64,000 nt of DNA from Bacteroidota bacterium. GTDB lineage: Bacteria > Bacteroidota > Bacteroidia > Chitinophagales > Chitinophagaceae. Position numbers and translations under genes: made by a program. The stretch covers positions 1 to 64,000 of the forward strand of contig JAEZZY010000047.1 in NCBI GenBank assembly GCA_023418315.1, read 5' to 3'. Under the pieces are notes generated by a model that was not told where the DNA came from, did not search any database, and saw nothing but the letters and a program-made list of their open reading frames with translations. This document shows positions 25,071-34,228 of this stretch, one piece after another. Numbering within the stretch: the stretch's first letter is position 1; each line of letters starts with the position of its first letter.

Positions 25071-25107
25071 ACACTAAACACTAAAAGCTTCACACTAAAC
25101 ACTAAAA
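25071..25107. repeat. 16-bp direct repeat between murE and mraY
   Basis: acactaaacactaaaa occurs at 25071-25086 and again exactly at 25092-25107. The whole 79-base spacer is A-rich and repetitive, unlike the tight junctions elsewhere in the operon. Confidence 0.7.
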
Positions 25108-25111
25108 AAAC

Positions 25112-26389
25112 TTGCTCTACTACCTGTTTACATATCTGCGCGAAAATTTCGGACTGTTTGGTGCGGGGGTGTTCTATTATATCACTTTCCGTACGGCACT
25201 CGCTATCATTCTTTCGCTTTTCATCACTACAGTATGGGGCAAGGGATTGATTAATTTCCTACAGCGTAAACAAATCGGTGAAACGGTACGCGACCTTGGG
25301 CTTGCAGGCGAGCAACAAAAGAAAGGCACTCCCACTATGGGCGGTTTGATTATCATTGCCGCTATTCTTATTCCTACTTTATTATTTGCCCGCATCGCCA
25401 ATGTATATATCATGCTGATGCTGGTGAGTACGGTATGGCTAGGGCTTGTAGGTTTCCTGGATGATTATATAAAGGTCTTTAGAAAAAATAAAGAAGGGCT
25501 TGCGGGACGCTTTAAAATATTAGGGCAAGTAGGTTTGGGCATCATTATAGGGCTTACGATGTATTACAACCAGCACGTGGTAACGAGCAGGGAAGTGATT
25601 GAAGGTACTCCTACGATTTATAATCCTACGGAAGAAGTCGTTTCAAAACCTTTTGAAAGAAGAGATGAAAAAGGAAATGTGCGGGAATATGTCCATGTGC
25701 GCACTTCCACCACTACGATTCCGTTTGTAAAAAACCATGAAATGAGCTATGCCGCAATTGCTGAATTTTTCACTAAAGACCGCGATGCTTTGGAATGGCT
25801 GACACCTTTGATATATGTCCTCTTTACCATCTTCATCATCACTGCGGTCTCCAATGGCGCTAATATTACGGATGGCATAGACGGTCTGGCTACCGGCACA
25901 TCAGCCATTATCGGCGTGTGCTTGGGTGTGTTCGCCTATGTATCCGGCAACTACATTTTTGCCGATTATCTCGGCATTATGAATATTCCCAATCTGGGTG
26001 AGCTATCCATATTCATCGGTGCTTTTGTAGGAGCTTGTGTAGGTTTTCTTTGGTACAATGCTTATCCGGCGCAGGTATTCATGGGCGATACCGGAAGCCT
26101 TGCTATAGGTGGCATCATCGCCTCACTTGCCTTAATCATGCGCAAAGAATTGCTGATACCGATTATCTGCGGCATTTTCCTCGTAGAAAATCTATCCGTG
26201 ATGATACAGGTAGCTTATTTCAAACACACAAAAAGAAAATACGGTGAAGGCAGACGCATCTTTTTGATGTCGCCGCTGCACCATCATTATCAGAAGAAAG
26301 GATACCATGAAAGCAAAATCGTTACGCGTTTTTGGATCGTGGGAATCATCCTCGCCATAATGAGTATCGTAACCTTAAAACTGAGATAA
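25112..26389 (+). CDS. mraY: Phospho-N-acetylmuramoyl-pentapeptide-transferase
   Basis: This multi-span inner-membrane enzyme of 425 residues makes lipid I from UDP-MurNAc-pentapeptide and undecaprenyl phosphate. Signatures are KKGTPTMGGLIII, FLDDYIKVFRKNKEGL, NGANITDGIDGLATG and VFMGDTGSLAIGG. It is longer than the usual 360 residues because of a 60- to 70-residue insert after the fourth or fifth helix (about residues 158-220), common in Bacteroidota. The start is TTG at 25112: a stop lies in frame 9 bases upstream, and no ATG occurs in the next 70 codons. Confidence 0.94.
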   Translation: MLYYLFTYLRENFGLFGAGVFYYITFRTALAIILSLFITTVWGKGLINFLQRKQIGETVRDLGLAGEQQKKGTPTMGGLIIIAAILIPTLLFARIANVYIMLMLVSTVWLGLVGFLDDYIKVFRKNKEGLAGRFKILGQVGLGIIIGLTMYYNQHVVTSREVIEGTPTIYNPTEEVVSKPFERRDEKGNVREYVHVRTSTTTIPFVKNHEMSYAAIAEFFTKDRDALEWLTPLIYVLFTIFIITAVSNGANITDGIDGLATGTSAIIGVCLGVFAYVSGNYIFADYLGIMNIPNLGELSIFIGAFVGACVGFLWYNAYPAQVFMGDTGSLAIGGIIASLALIMRKELLIPIICGIFLVENLSVMIQVAYFKHTKRKYGEGRRIFLMSPLHHHYQKKGYHESKIVTRFWIVGIILAIMSIVTLKLR

Positions 26390-26391
26390 AC

Positions 26392-27747
26392 GTGAAGGAG
26401 AGCCACAAAAACTTAGTGATATTGGGTGCTGCGGAAAGCGGTATAGGCGCGGCTTTGCTGGGTAAACAGCAAGGATGGGAGGTTTTTGTAAGTGATGCCG
26501 GCAGCATTCGCGAGCAATATAAAAAAACATTGAAGCAGGCAGCTATTGCCTATGAAGAAGGTGGCCATTCATGGGATAAAATAGCACTGGCGCATTGTGT
26601 GGTGAAAAGCCCCGGCATACCGGATAAGGCAGACATCGTGAAAAAAATTCGCGCAGCAAAAATTGAAATCTGCAGTGAAATCGAATTTGGTTTCCGATAT
26701 AAAGGAGAAAGCAAGATTATAGCCATTACGGGCAGCAATGGTAAAAGCACGACTACAAAGCTCACCTGCCATATCCTCAAAGAAGCCGGATTTGATGTGG
26801 CGATGGTAGGCAATATCGGCTACAGTTTTGCACGGCAGATAGCCGAAAAACCGGCGGAATGGTATGTGATGGAAATCAGCAGTTTTCAACTGGATGATAC
26901 CCGCTTTTTCCGTCCGGATGTAGCCGTGCTGTTGAATATCACACCCGATCATCTCGACCGATACGATTATGAATTTGAAAATTATATCGCTTCAAAATTT
27001 AAGATAACCGCACAACAAACAAACTCCGATTATTTCATAGTGAATATGGACGATGCCGTGATTGAAAAATATTTGAAGACACATCATTTACAACCCAAAA
27101 CTTTATTTTTTACGATGAACGAATTACCACACAACGATGAAGGAGCATTTATCAACGGAGAGGAAATGCGCATTTACTATGATGGTGAAGAAACCAACAT
27201 GTCCATTCACGATTTATCAATTAAGGGAAAACACAATCAGTACAACGGTATGGCAGCAGGAATTTCAGCACGTATTGCAGGTATCCGAAAAGAAAAAATC
27301 CGCGAGAGTTTTACCACGTTTGAAGGACTGGAGCACCGCCTCGAATATGTGGCTACCATTCGCGGAGTGGACTTTATCAACGACAGCAAAGCCACAAACG
27401 TAAACTCCGTATGGTTTGCCCTCGAAAGCATGAAAAAACCTACTATACTGATTTTGGGCGGGCTGGACAAAGGAAATGACTATAGCGAAATTGAAGAATT
27501 AGTAAAGGAAAAAGTAAAAGCAATCGTATGCCTCGGCGTGGATAATATGCCGATACACCATTTTTTTGACGGCAAGGTGGAGCATATTGTGGACACGGCA
27601 AGCGCAGCCGATGCAGTGAAAGCATCCTATGCGTTATCTGAAAGCGGGGATGTGGTCTTGCTATCGCCCGCATGTGCAAGTTTTGACCTGTTCAGAAATT
27701 TTGAGGAAAGAGGTCGTCAGTTTAAAATAGCCGTGAAAGAATTATAA
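26392..27747 (+). CDS. murD: UDP-N-acetylmuramoyl-L-alanine--D-glutamate ligase
   Basis: This 451-residue Mur ligase adds D-glutamate. LVILGAAESGIGAALLG is the N-terminal nucleotide fold, IAITGSNGKSTTTKL the P-loop, MEISSFQLDD and LNITPDHLDRY the central domain, and FINDSKATNVNSVWFAL with LILGGLDKGNDY the C-domain. GTG at 26392 is the best start, two bases after the mraY stop. The frame runs back to a TTG at 26332 inside mraY, and no ATG precedes the conserved part. ftsW follows after 14 bases. Confidence 0.94.
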   Translation: MKESHKNLVILGAAESGIGAALLGKQQGWEVFVSDAGSIREQYKKTLKQAAIAYEEGGHSWDKIALAHCVVKSPGIPDKADIVKKIRAAKIEICSEIEFGFRYKGESKIIAITGSNGKSTTTKLTCHILKEAGFDVAMVGNIGYSFARQIAEKPAEWYVMEISSFQLDDTRFFRPDVAVLLNITPDHLDRYDYEFENYIASKFKITAQQTNSDYFIVNMDDAVIEKYLKTHHLQPKTLFFTMNELPHNDEGAFINGEEMRIYYDGEETNMSIHDLSIKGKHNQYNGMAAGISARIAGIRKEKIRESFTTFEGLEHRLEYVATIRGVDFINDSKATNVNSVWFALESMKKPTILILGGLDKGNDYSEIEELVKEKVKAIVCLGVDNMPIHHFFDGKVEHIVDTASAADAVKASYALSESGDVVLLSPACASFDLFRNFEERGRQFKIAVKEL

Positions 27748-27761
27748 AACAACCTGTGTAA

Positions 27762-28982
27762 ATGGAAGCCATTATAAGAAATACAAAAGGCGATAAAGTG
27801 ATTTGGGCGGTAGTCATCCTGCTGTCTATGATTAGTTTGCTGGCGGTGTATAGCTCTACACAGTCTTTGGCTTATCGTATGGATAAGAACGCTTCGTATT
27901 ATCTTGTAAAACAGTTGATGGTATTGGTTTTCGGCTTGTTTATCATCTTTATGTTGCATCGGGTAAACTACCGGAAATTTGCAGGCATTGCCGTCTTATT
28001 ATATATAGTGAGCCTTCCGCTATTGCTCTATACCTTGTTCTTCGGCGCCACTCTCAATGAAGGATCGCGGTGGATAAAACTACCGGTTATTAACCTTACG
28101 TTTCAAACCTCCGACATGGCAAAACTGGCGTTGTTTATGTTCCTGGCAAGGTTGCTGAGTACGAAACAACACGTCATTCAGGATTTAAGAAAAGGATTTT
28201 TGAAAGTATTGACACCCGTATTGTTGACCTGTATTTTAATTGCGCCTGCCAACCTTTCTACCGCATTGATGCTGGGCTTTACCTGTTGTATTTTATTCTT
28301 TATAGGAAGGGTAAAAGTGAAGCATATCCTGCTTTTGGTATTAACCGGTGTCCTTAGCGTAGGAGTTATTTACATCGGTTCTAAACTCACCGGAAAAGGA
28401 CGTGCCGAAACCTGGGAAAAGCGCGTGGAAAGTTTTATAGGCAGTAAAGAAAAATCTCTTGATGATAAACGTGATGATGATTTTCAGGTAACGCAGGCGA
28501 AGATTGCCATTGCAAGCGGCGGCATCTTTGGCCAAGGCCCGGGTCATAGCCAGGCAAAGGATTACCTGCCCCACGGCTATTCCGATTTTATTTATGCCAA
28601 TATTATTGCAGAGTATGGCTTAGTCGGCGGAGCGGTACTCATCTTTCTCTATCTGCTGTTTTTATGGCGCAGCATTTTGATCTTCAAAAGATGCCCGTTT
28701 GCGTTCGGCGCCTTCCTTGCCGTAGGGCTGAGCATCACACTTGTTTTCCAGGCTATGCTGAATATGGCGGTGAATGTACACCTCGTGCCGGTAACGGGTT
28801 TGACGCTTCCGCTCATCAGCATGGGCGGCTCATCTATATGGTTTACGAGCATTGCCATAGGCATCATACTCAGCGTAAGTCGCTATGTGGATGAAGAAAT
28901 GACTACCGATAAAAAGAAACCGATAAAAGAAAAAGAATCGAATCATAAAACCACAACTAATCCGGAGTTGATTCCGGCATAA
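27762..28982 (+). CDS. ftsW: Septal peptidoglycan polymerase FtsW (SEDS family)
   Basis: This SEDS-family glycosyltransferase of 406 residues has about ten membrane helices and polymerises septal glycan together with FtsI. Seen motifs are LLAVYSSTQSLAYR in the first helix, EGSRWIKLP, FQTSDMAKLALFMFLA, the periplasmic loop GPGHSQAKDYLPHGYSDFI with the catalytic Asp region, and TGLTLPLISMGGSS. The C-terminus is a Lys/Glu-rich cytoplasmic tail. murG follows after 6 bases. Confidence 0.94.
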   Translation: MEAIIRNTKGDKVIWAVVILLSMISLLAVYSSTQSLAYRMDKNASYYLVKQLMVLVFGLFIIFMLHRVNYRKFAGIAVLLYIVSLPLLLYTLFFGATLNEGSRWIKLPVINLTFQTSDMAKLALFMFLARLLSTKQHVIQDLRKGFLKVLTPVLLTCILIAPANLSTALMLGFTCCILFFIGRVKVKHILLLVLTGVLSVGVIYIGSKLTGKGRAETWEKRVESFIGSKEKSLDDKRDDDFQVTQAKIAIASGGIFGQGPGHSQAKDYLPHGYSDFIYANIIAEYGLVGGAVLIFLYLLFLWRSILIFKRCPFAFGAFLAVGLSITLVFQAMLNMAVNVHLVPVTGLTLPLISMGGSSIWFTSIAIGIILSVSRYVDEEMTTDKKKPIKEKESNHKTTTNPELIPA

Positions 28983-28988
28983 ACAGAG

Positions 28989-30092
28989 ATGAAATCCTTA
29001 CGTGTAATCATAGCAGGCGGTGGCACCGGCGGGCACATTTTCCCCGCAGTGGCAATCGGTCATGCACTCAAAGCCATGAGTGCAGACAGTCGGCTGCTGT
29101 TTGTAGGCGCAAAGGGGAAAATGGAAATGTCGAAAGTGCCGTTGGAAGGTTTTGAAATAATAGGATTGGATATAGCCGGTTTCAACAGAAGCAACCTGCT
29201 GAAGAACATAACGCTACCTTTTAAAATGCTGAAAAGTTATTTCGGAGCAAGGAAAATTCTACATGATTTTAAACCCGATGTAGTAGTGGGGGTGGGCGGT
29301 TATGCAAGTTTTCCCATGCTGAATGCAGCACAGGGAAAAGGCATTCCTACCTTAATACAAGAACAAAATTCCTATGCAGGAAAAAGCAATAAATTATTAG
29401 CAAAAAAAGCAAAAGCCGTGTGTGTGGCTTATGAAAATATGGAACGCTTTTTCCCGAAAGAAAAGATACTCCTTACCGGAAATCCCGTACGAAAAATTAT
29501 ATCCGATAATAAAATCAGCAAAGAACAGGGCAAAGCTTGGCTGGGGATGGATAGGGAAAAAATCACCGTGTTGGTAATAGGTGGCAGCCTCGGCGCTAAA
29601 GCCATCAACGAAGCTATGGACAACCATCTGGAAGAGGTTTTAAGCTGGGATGTGCAATTGCTTTGGCAAACAGGTTCGCCTTATTATGAACAAGCAAAAA
29701 TACGTGCAGCAAAATTTGGCGATAAGGTGAAAGTAATGGAGTTCATCCGGGAGATGGATTATGCCTATGCGGCAAGCGATGTAGTGGTATCAAGAGCGGG
29801 CGCTTTGTCTATTGCAGAGCTGTGTATTGTAGCCAAGCCGGTGGTATTCGTGCCCTATCCCTATGCTGCGGAAGATCATCAGACAAGCAATGCAATGGCC
29901 CTGGTAAACAGCAATGCGGCGCTGGTGGTGAGCAATGATAAAGTGAGGAGTGAATTATTACCTAAGCTGAAAATGCTGATAGAGAATGTAGAGATGCGGG
30001 AAGTGATGAAAGAAAATCTGGAAGCGTTAGCAATAAAAGATGCGGATAAACGCATAGCAACTAAAATAGCGGAAATAGCAGAGAAGAAATAA
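28989..30092 (+). CDS. murG: UDP-N-acetylglucosamine--lipid I GlcNAc transferase
   Basis: This GT28 glycosyltransferase of 367 residues turns lipid I into lipid II on the cytoplasmic face of the membrane. VIIAGGGTGGHIFPAVAIG is the N-terminal glycine loop, VVGVGGYASFPML follows, LIQEQNSYAGKSNKLL is the acceptor region, and SRAGALSIAELC with YPYAAEDHQTSNA is the UDP-GlcNAc site. The murC ATG follows the stop with no gap. Confidence 0.95.
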   Translation: MKSLRVIIAGGGTGGHIFPAVAIGHALKAMSADSRLLFVGAKGKMEMSKVPLEGFEIIGLDIAGFNRSNLLKNITLPFKMLKSYFGARKILHDFKPDVVVGVGGYASFPMLNAAQGKGIPTLIQEQNSYAGKSNKLLAKKAKAVCVAYENMERFFPKEKILLTGNPVRKIISDNKISKEQGKAWLGMDREKITVLVIGGSLGAKAINEAMDNHLEEVLSWDVQLLWQTGSPYYEQAKIRAAKFGDKVKVMEFIREMDYAYAASDVVVSRAGALSIAELCIVAKPVVFVPYPYAAEDHQTSNAMALVNSNAALVVSNDKVRSELLPKLKMLIENVEMREVMKENLEALAIKDADKRIATKIAEIAEKK

Positions 30093-31454
30093 ATGGTAAA
30101 CCTGAGCAACATACAAAACGTGTATTTCATAGGCATCGGCGGCATTGGCATGAGCGCTATAGCACGCTATTTCCATGAGCAAGGCGTAAGGGTAAAAGGC
30201 TATGATAAAACAGAAACAGGTCTTACTAAAAAATTGCAGCAGGAAGGCATCAATATTCATTTTGAAGACGATAGTAACTTGCTGGATAAAGCTGCGCAAT
30301 TGGTGGTTTATACCCCTGCCATTCCGAAAGACCATACAGAGCTCAATTGGTACAAGGATAACGGCTATGAGGTTGTGAAACGCAGTGATGTACTGCAATG
30401 GATCACGCAAGAATTATTCAGTATCACCGTAGCAGGTACGCATGGCAAGACTACCGTTTCCACCATGATTGCATTTTTGCTACGCGAAACCCAATACGGC
30501 TGCAATGCTTTTCTCGGTGGTATTTCCGTAAACTACGAACGCAATTATTGGGGCGATGAAAATAAAACCGCCGTGATAGAAGCCGATGAATATGACAGAA
30601 GCTTTTTGAAACTGCATCCCGATATAGCGGTACTCACCTCTATGGATCCCGATCACCTGGATATATACGGAACGGTGGAAGAAATGGAAAAAGCTTTTCT
30701 TCAATATACCCGCAATATAAAACAGAACGGCACGCTGGTAGTAAAACACGGATTGAAGCATAGCAGTGAATTTACAGTAAGCAATATGCTGACGTATAGC
30801 CTGCAAAACAGTGCGGCAGATGCCTATGCTGCCAACATTATTCAGCGAAAAGGAAGCTATGTATTCGATTATATAAGTAAGAGTGGAATGATAGCCGCCG
30901 TGGAAATGAACATTGGCGGAATGCACAATGTAGAAAATATGGTGGCAGCAATCACCGTAGCTATGATGTTGAAAATTGATGCGGCACAAATAAAAAATGC
31001 TGTGGCAAAGTTCAAAGGAGTGAAGCGCAGATTTGAATATGTGGTGAAGAAGGATAAGCTGGTTTATATAGATGATTATGCCCATCATCCTGAAGAGTTG
31101 GCGGCCTTAATCGGTAGCGCCAAACGCCTGTTCCCCGACAAAAAATGTGTGGTCGCTTTTCAGCCGCATTTGTTTACCAGAACAAGAGATTTAGCCGAAG
31201 GCTTTGCACGCAGTCTGGATCAGGCAGATGAAATCCTGCTGCTGGATATTTATCCCGCACGTGAATTGCCTATAGAAGGAATTACCGCTCAAATCATAGC
31301 CGACAGAATGAGCAATCCGGCACATACGATTTTGTCGAAAGAAGGATTGCTGGAGTACGTGAAGGTAGCCCCCATAGAGTTATTCATCACTGCCGGAGCC
31401 GGCGATATAGATAAATTGGTAAACCCTATAAAAGAGATTTTGGAAAACAAATAA
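30093..31454 (+). CDS. murC: UDP-N-acetylmuramate--L-alanine ligase
   Basis: This 453-residue Mur ligase adds L-alanine, the first residue of the stem peptide. YFIGIGGIGMSAIARYF is the nucleotide fold, VAGTHGKTTVSTMI the P-loop, EADEYDRSFLKLHPDIA and SMDPDHLDIYG the central domain, and YIDDYAHHPEELAAL with AFQPHLFTRTRDL the C-domain. It starts directly after murG, and its stop shares a base with the next start (TAATG). Confidence 0.95.
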   Translation: MVNLSNIQNVYFIGIGGIGMSAIARYFHEQGVRVKGYDKTETGLTKKLQQEGINIHFEDDSNLLDKAAQLVVYTPAIPKDHTELNWYKDNGYEVVKRSDVLQWITQELFSITVAGTHGKTTVSTMIAFLLRETQYGCNAFLGGISVNYERNYWGDENKTAVIEADEYDRSFLKLHPDIAVLTSMDPDHLDIYGTVEEMEKAFLQYTRNIKQNGTLVVKHGLKHSSEFTVSNMLTYSLQNSAADAYAANIIQRKGSYVFDYISKSGMIAAVEMNIGGMHNVENMVAAITVAMMLKIDAAQIKNAVAKFKGVKRRFEYVVKKDKLVYIDDYAHHPEELAALIGSAKRLFPDKKCVVAFQPHLFTRTRDLAEGFARSLDQADEILLLDIYPARELPIEGITAQIIADRMSNPAHTILSKEGLLEYVKVAPIELFITAGAGDIDKLVNPIKEILENK

Positions 31455-32680
31455 TGACTAAGAAACGTAAAATATCCATACGCAAACTATTGCAAGCCTT
31501 CTTCACATTCGTGCTGACAGGTACTTGCATTGCTGCGATATTGAGCGCTTCAAAAATTCAAAAAAGCGAAAAACTGAAAGCTGTGTTTCTGCATGTAAAA
31601 AATGAAGATCAATACCAGTTTTTAGATAAAATAACATTATTGAATACCCTAAAAGAGAAGAACGACTTGATGGTGAATGAAACAAAACTGGGCTTTATTG
31701 ATTTAAAAGCAGTAGAGCAGGATGTTTATGAAAATCCTTGGGTGGCTGAGGCGCAGGTTCATATAGACAATCAGCGCAACATGCACATCTATACTACGCA
31801 ACATACGCCGGCGGCACGTGTTTTCTTTGAAGACGGGCAAAGTTTTTATCTCAATAATTCCCTGAAGCTGTTGCCTACTTCCGATAAATTTACCTACTAT
31901 ACCACAATCGTTACCAACGTTCCGTGGTATAATGACGACAGCCTCAATCTGGTAGCGCGCGCTAAGGTAGTAGCTCTTGTAAAGATGATTGAGAAAGATA
32001 GTTTTTGGAGTGCGCAGGTAGAACAAATTTCAATGACACCGGATATGAATTTTGAAATCTATCCGGTTTTGGGAACGCATAAAATCCTATTCGGTGATAC
32101 CACAGAAGCTGCAAGAAAACTCGAAAATCTTTTTGGCTTCTATAAAAACATTCTGAACAAAATCGGATGGGATAAATACCAGGTGCTGGATGCCCGTTTT
32201 AGCGATCAGATTGTAGCCTCGCCTGCTTTGCAGTTTAAGATTCCGCCGAAAGGATTTATCAGCAATATGGATTGGGTGAAAACCCTGATGGGCGCTGAGC
32301 CTAAGGAAGTATCGGATACAAAGCTGGACTTGTCGCTCGTAGGTAATTATACACAAGACGGTATAAATGAAAGCGCTAAGAAAGCCGTTGCTTCGCAACC
32401 CGCCACTGCTTCCGCTTCATCCGCTAAACCCGAAAAAAACAAACCACCCATTACAGTGAAGACTACGCATTCGGCCCCTAAGACCGTATCGCCGAAACCC
32501 TCTGTAACCTCTAAACCCTCTATGGTTCCTGCAAACCCATCCGCCAAAGAGAAACCTAAGCAGCAGAGCAAGGAGAAAGAAAAAACATTACCACAAGCGC
32601 CTAAGAAACAAGATAAACCGAAGAACACAACGCCTGAAGAAAAGAAAGAAACAACCCAACCAAAATATATTTTGAACTAA
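31454..32680 (+). CDS. ftsQ: Division protein FtsQ with long charged C-terminal tail
   Basis: This bitopic membrane protein of 408 residues has a basic cytoplasmic N-terminus, one helix (about residues 13-30) and a periplasmic FtsQ/POTRA-like part with the strand-turn LIDN/HIDNQRNMHIYTTQHTP style typical of Bacteroidota FtsQ. From about residue 309 the last 100 residues are low complexity, rich in Lys, Pro, Ser, Thr and Glu, and probably disordered in the periplasm. That tail makes it longer than the 250 to 300 residues usual for the family. The start overlaps the murC stop by one base. The call rests on topology and position as much as on sequence. Confidence 0.85.
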   Translation: MTKKRKISIRKLLQAFFTFVLTGTCIAAILSASKIQKSEKLKAVFLHVKNEDQYQFLDKITLLNTLKEKNDLMVNETKLGFIDLKAVEQDVYENPWVAEAQVHIDNQRNMHIYTTQHTPAARVFFEDGQSFYLNNSLKLLPTSDKFTYYTTIVTNVPWYNDDSLNLVARAKVVALVKMIEKDSFWSAQVEQISMTPDMNFEIYPVLGTHKILFGDTTEAARKLENLFGFYKNILNKIGWDKYQVLDARFSDQIVASPALQFKIPPKGFISNMDWVKTLMGAEPKEVSDTKLDLSLVGNYTQDGINESAKKAVASQPATASASSAKPEKNKPPITVKTTHSAPKTVSPKPSVTSKPSMVPANPSAKEKPKQQSKEKEKTLPQAPKKQDKPKNTTPEEKKETTQPKYILN

Positions 32681-32710
32681 ACGCTTTAATAACACTAATA
32701 ACTACACAAT

Positions 32711-34108
32711 ATGTCCAAAAAAGAACAACCCATCATCGTCGGTCTCGACATAGGCACTACTAAGGTGGTAGCCATAGCCGGGCGGAAAAATGAATTTGGG
32801 AAGCTGGAAATCCTCGGCTTCGGCAAGGCAGAATCCGCAGGGGTGAGTCATGGTGTGGTGATGAACATTGAGCAATGTATCAAGGCTATTCAACAAGCCA
32901 TTGAAAAATGTGCACAATCCAATCCACATCTGGAGCTCAAAGAAATGTATGTAGGCATTGCCGGCCAGCATATCAAAAGCCTGCAAACAAGAGGCGACCG
33001 CGTACGCACCCATACGGAGAGCGAAATAGACAAAAATGATATTGACCAATTGATACGGGATCAGTACAGGACATACATCCCGGCGGGTGATCAGATTATT
33101 GACATTATTCCGCAGGATTATTCCGTGGATAATACCCCCAATGTGATAGACCCCATAGGCATGAGCGGTGTGAAAGTGGGCGCTAATTTCCACATCATCA
33201 CCGGCGATAGAAATGCCATTCGCAATATCAAGCGTTGCGTGGACAAGTCGGATTTAATCACTCGCGATTTGGTATTGCAGCCTTTGGCTTCTGCGGCGGC
33301 TGTAATGAATGATGAAGATTTGGAAGCCGGTGTAGCCATCGTGGACATAGGTGGCGGCACTACCGATATGGCGGTTTTTTATGACGGCATCTTAAAACAT
33401 ACCGCCGTCATTCCCTATGCAGGGGTAAATATTACCAATGATATACGCAACGGCTTAGGCGTGCTTCGGGCGCAGGCAGAACAAATGAAAGTGCAATTTG
33501 GTACCGCCCTGGCAGATGAAGCCAATGCCAATGCCTATATCACCATTCCGGGTTTGCGCGGTTTGCCTCCCAAAGAAATTTCTGTAAAAAATCTTTCGCA
33601 CATTATCCAGGCGCGTATGCAGGAAATACTGGATTATGTGGTGTTTCATCTGAAACAAGTAGATCTGGATAAACGTTTGTACGGCGGCATCATTCTTACT
33701 GGCGGCGGCGCTCAGTTGCAAAATATCATTCAGCTTACAGAATATGTAACCGGCTTAGGCGCACGCCTCGGCTATCCCAATGAGCACCTTGCAGGCGGTC
33801 ATGCGGAAGCGCTGATGAACCCTATGTATTCCACTTGTATCGGGCTGATATTAAGAGGTTATAGCGATTATGAAAATGACCGACTCCGCTTTGTGGGCGA
33901 TATGCGCAACTCCATGAGCATGGAAGGCGATGCCTTTCTGAAAATAGACGCTAAGGAAGAAAAAGAAGAAACTATAGGGCAAATGGAAGAAGCTACCACA
34001 GAGCAAAAACAAAAAAAGCGTTCGGATAGGATTACCCGCATGTTCGGCATTCTGAAGGATAAGTTTGTTACCATTTTCGAGGATGTGGAAGATGAGGAAA
34101 TACGGTGA
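32711..34108 (+). CDS. ftsA: Division protein FtsA
   Basis: This actin-like ATPase of 465 residues tethers FtsZ to the membrane. IIVGLDIGTTKVVAIAG is phosphate loop 1, GVAIVDIGGGTTDMAVF phosphate loop 2, and GGIILTGGGAQLQN the adenosine motif. The subdomain 1C region (EMYVGIAGQHIKS) is present. The C-terminus is longer than average and ends in a basic then amphipathic segment (RITRMFGILKDKFVTIFED) that should serve as the membrane-targeting helix. A 120-base repeat-rich spacer separates it from ftsZ. Confidence 0.95.
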   Translation: MSKKEQPIIVGLDIGTTKVVAIAGRKNEFGKLEILGFGKAESAGVSHGVVMNIEQCIKAIQQAIEKCAQSNPHLELKEMYVGIAGQHIKSLQTRGDRVRTHTESEIDKNDIDQLIRDQYRTYIPAGDQIIDIIPQDYSVDNTPNVIDPIGMSGVKVGANFHIITGDRNAIRNIKRCVDKSDLITRDLVLQPLASAAAVMNDEDLEAGVAIVDIGGGTTDMAVFYDGILKHTAVIPYAGVNITNDIRNGLGVLRAQAEQMKVQFGTALADEANANAYITIPGLRGLPPKEISVKNLSHIIQARMQEILDYVVFHLKQVDLDKRLYGGIILTGGGAQLQNIIQLTEYVTGLGARLGYPNEHLAGGHAEALMNPMYSTCIGLILRGYSDYENDRLRFVGDMRNSMSMEGDAFLKIDAKEEKEETIGQMEEATTEQKQKKRSDRITRMFGILKDKFVTIFEDVEDEEIR

Positions 34109-34228
34109 TGAAATTCCAAATTCCAAAGAGTAAGTTCCAAATGACAAATTCTAAATTCAAAAGCAAAACACAATTAAACATTCATAACTCAAAATTTAAT
34201 TACTAACCCATTTTAAAAACAAACCGGT
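34109..34228. repeat. A-rich repetitive spacer between ftsA and ftsZ
   Basis: The 120 bases contain several near-copies of the unit aaattccaaa / aaattctaaa / ttccaaatga on the plus strand, between about 34110 and 34160, then AT-rich sequence. No -7 box of good quality is seen, so I cannot say whether ftsZ has its own promoter here. Confidence 0.5.
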
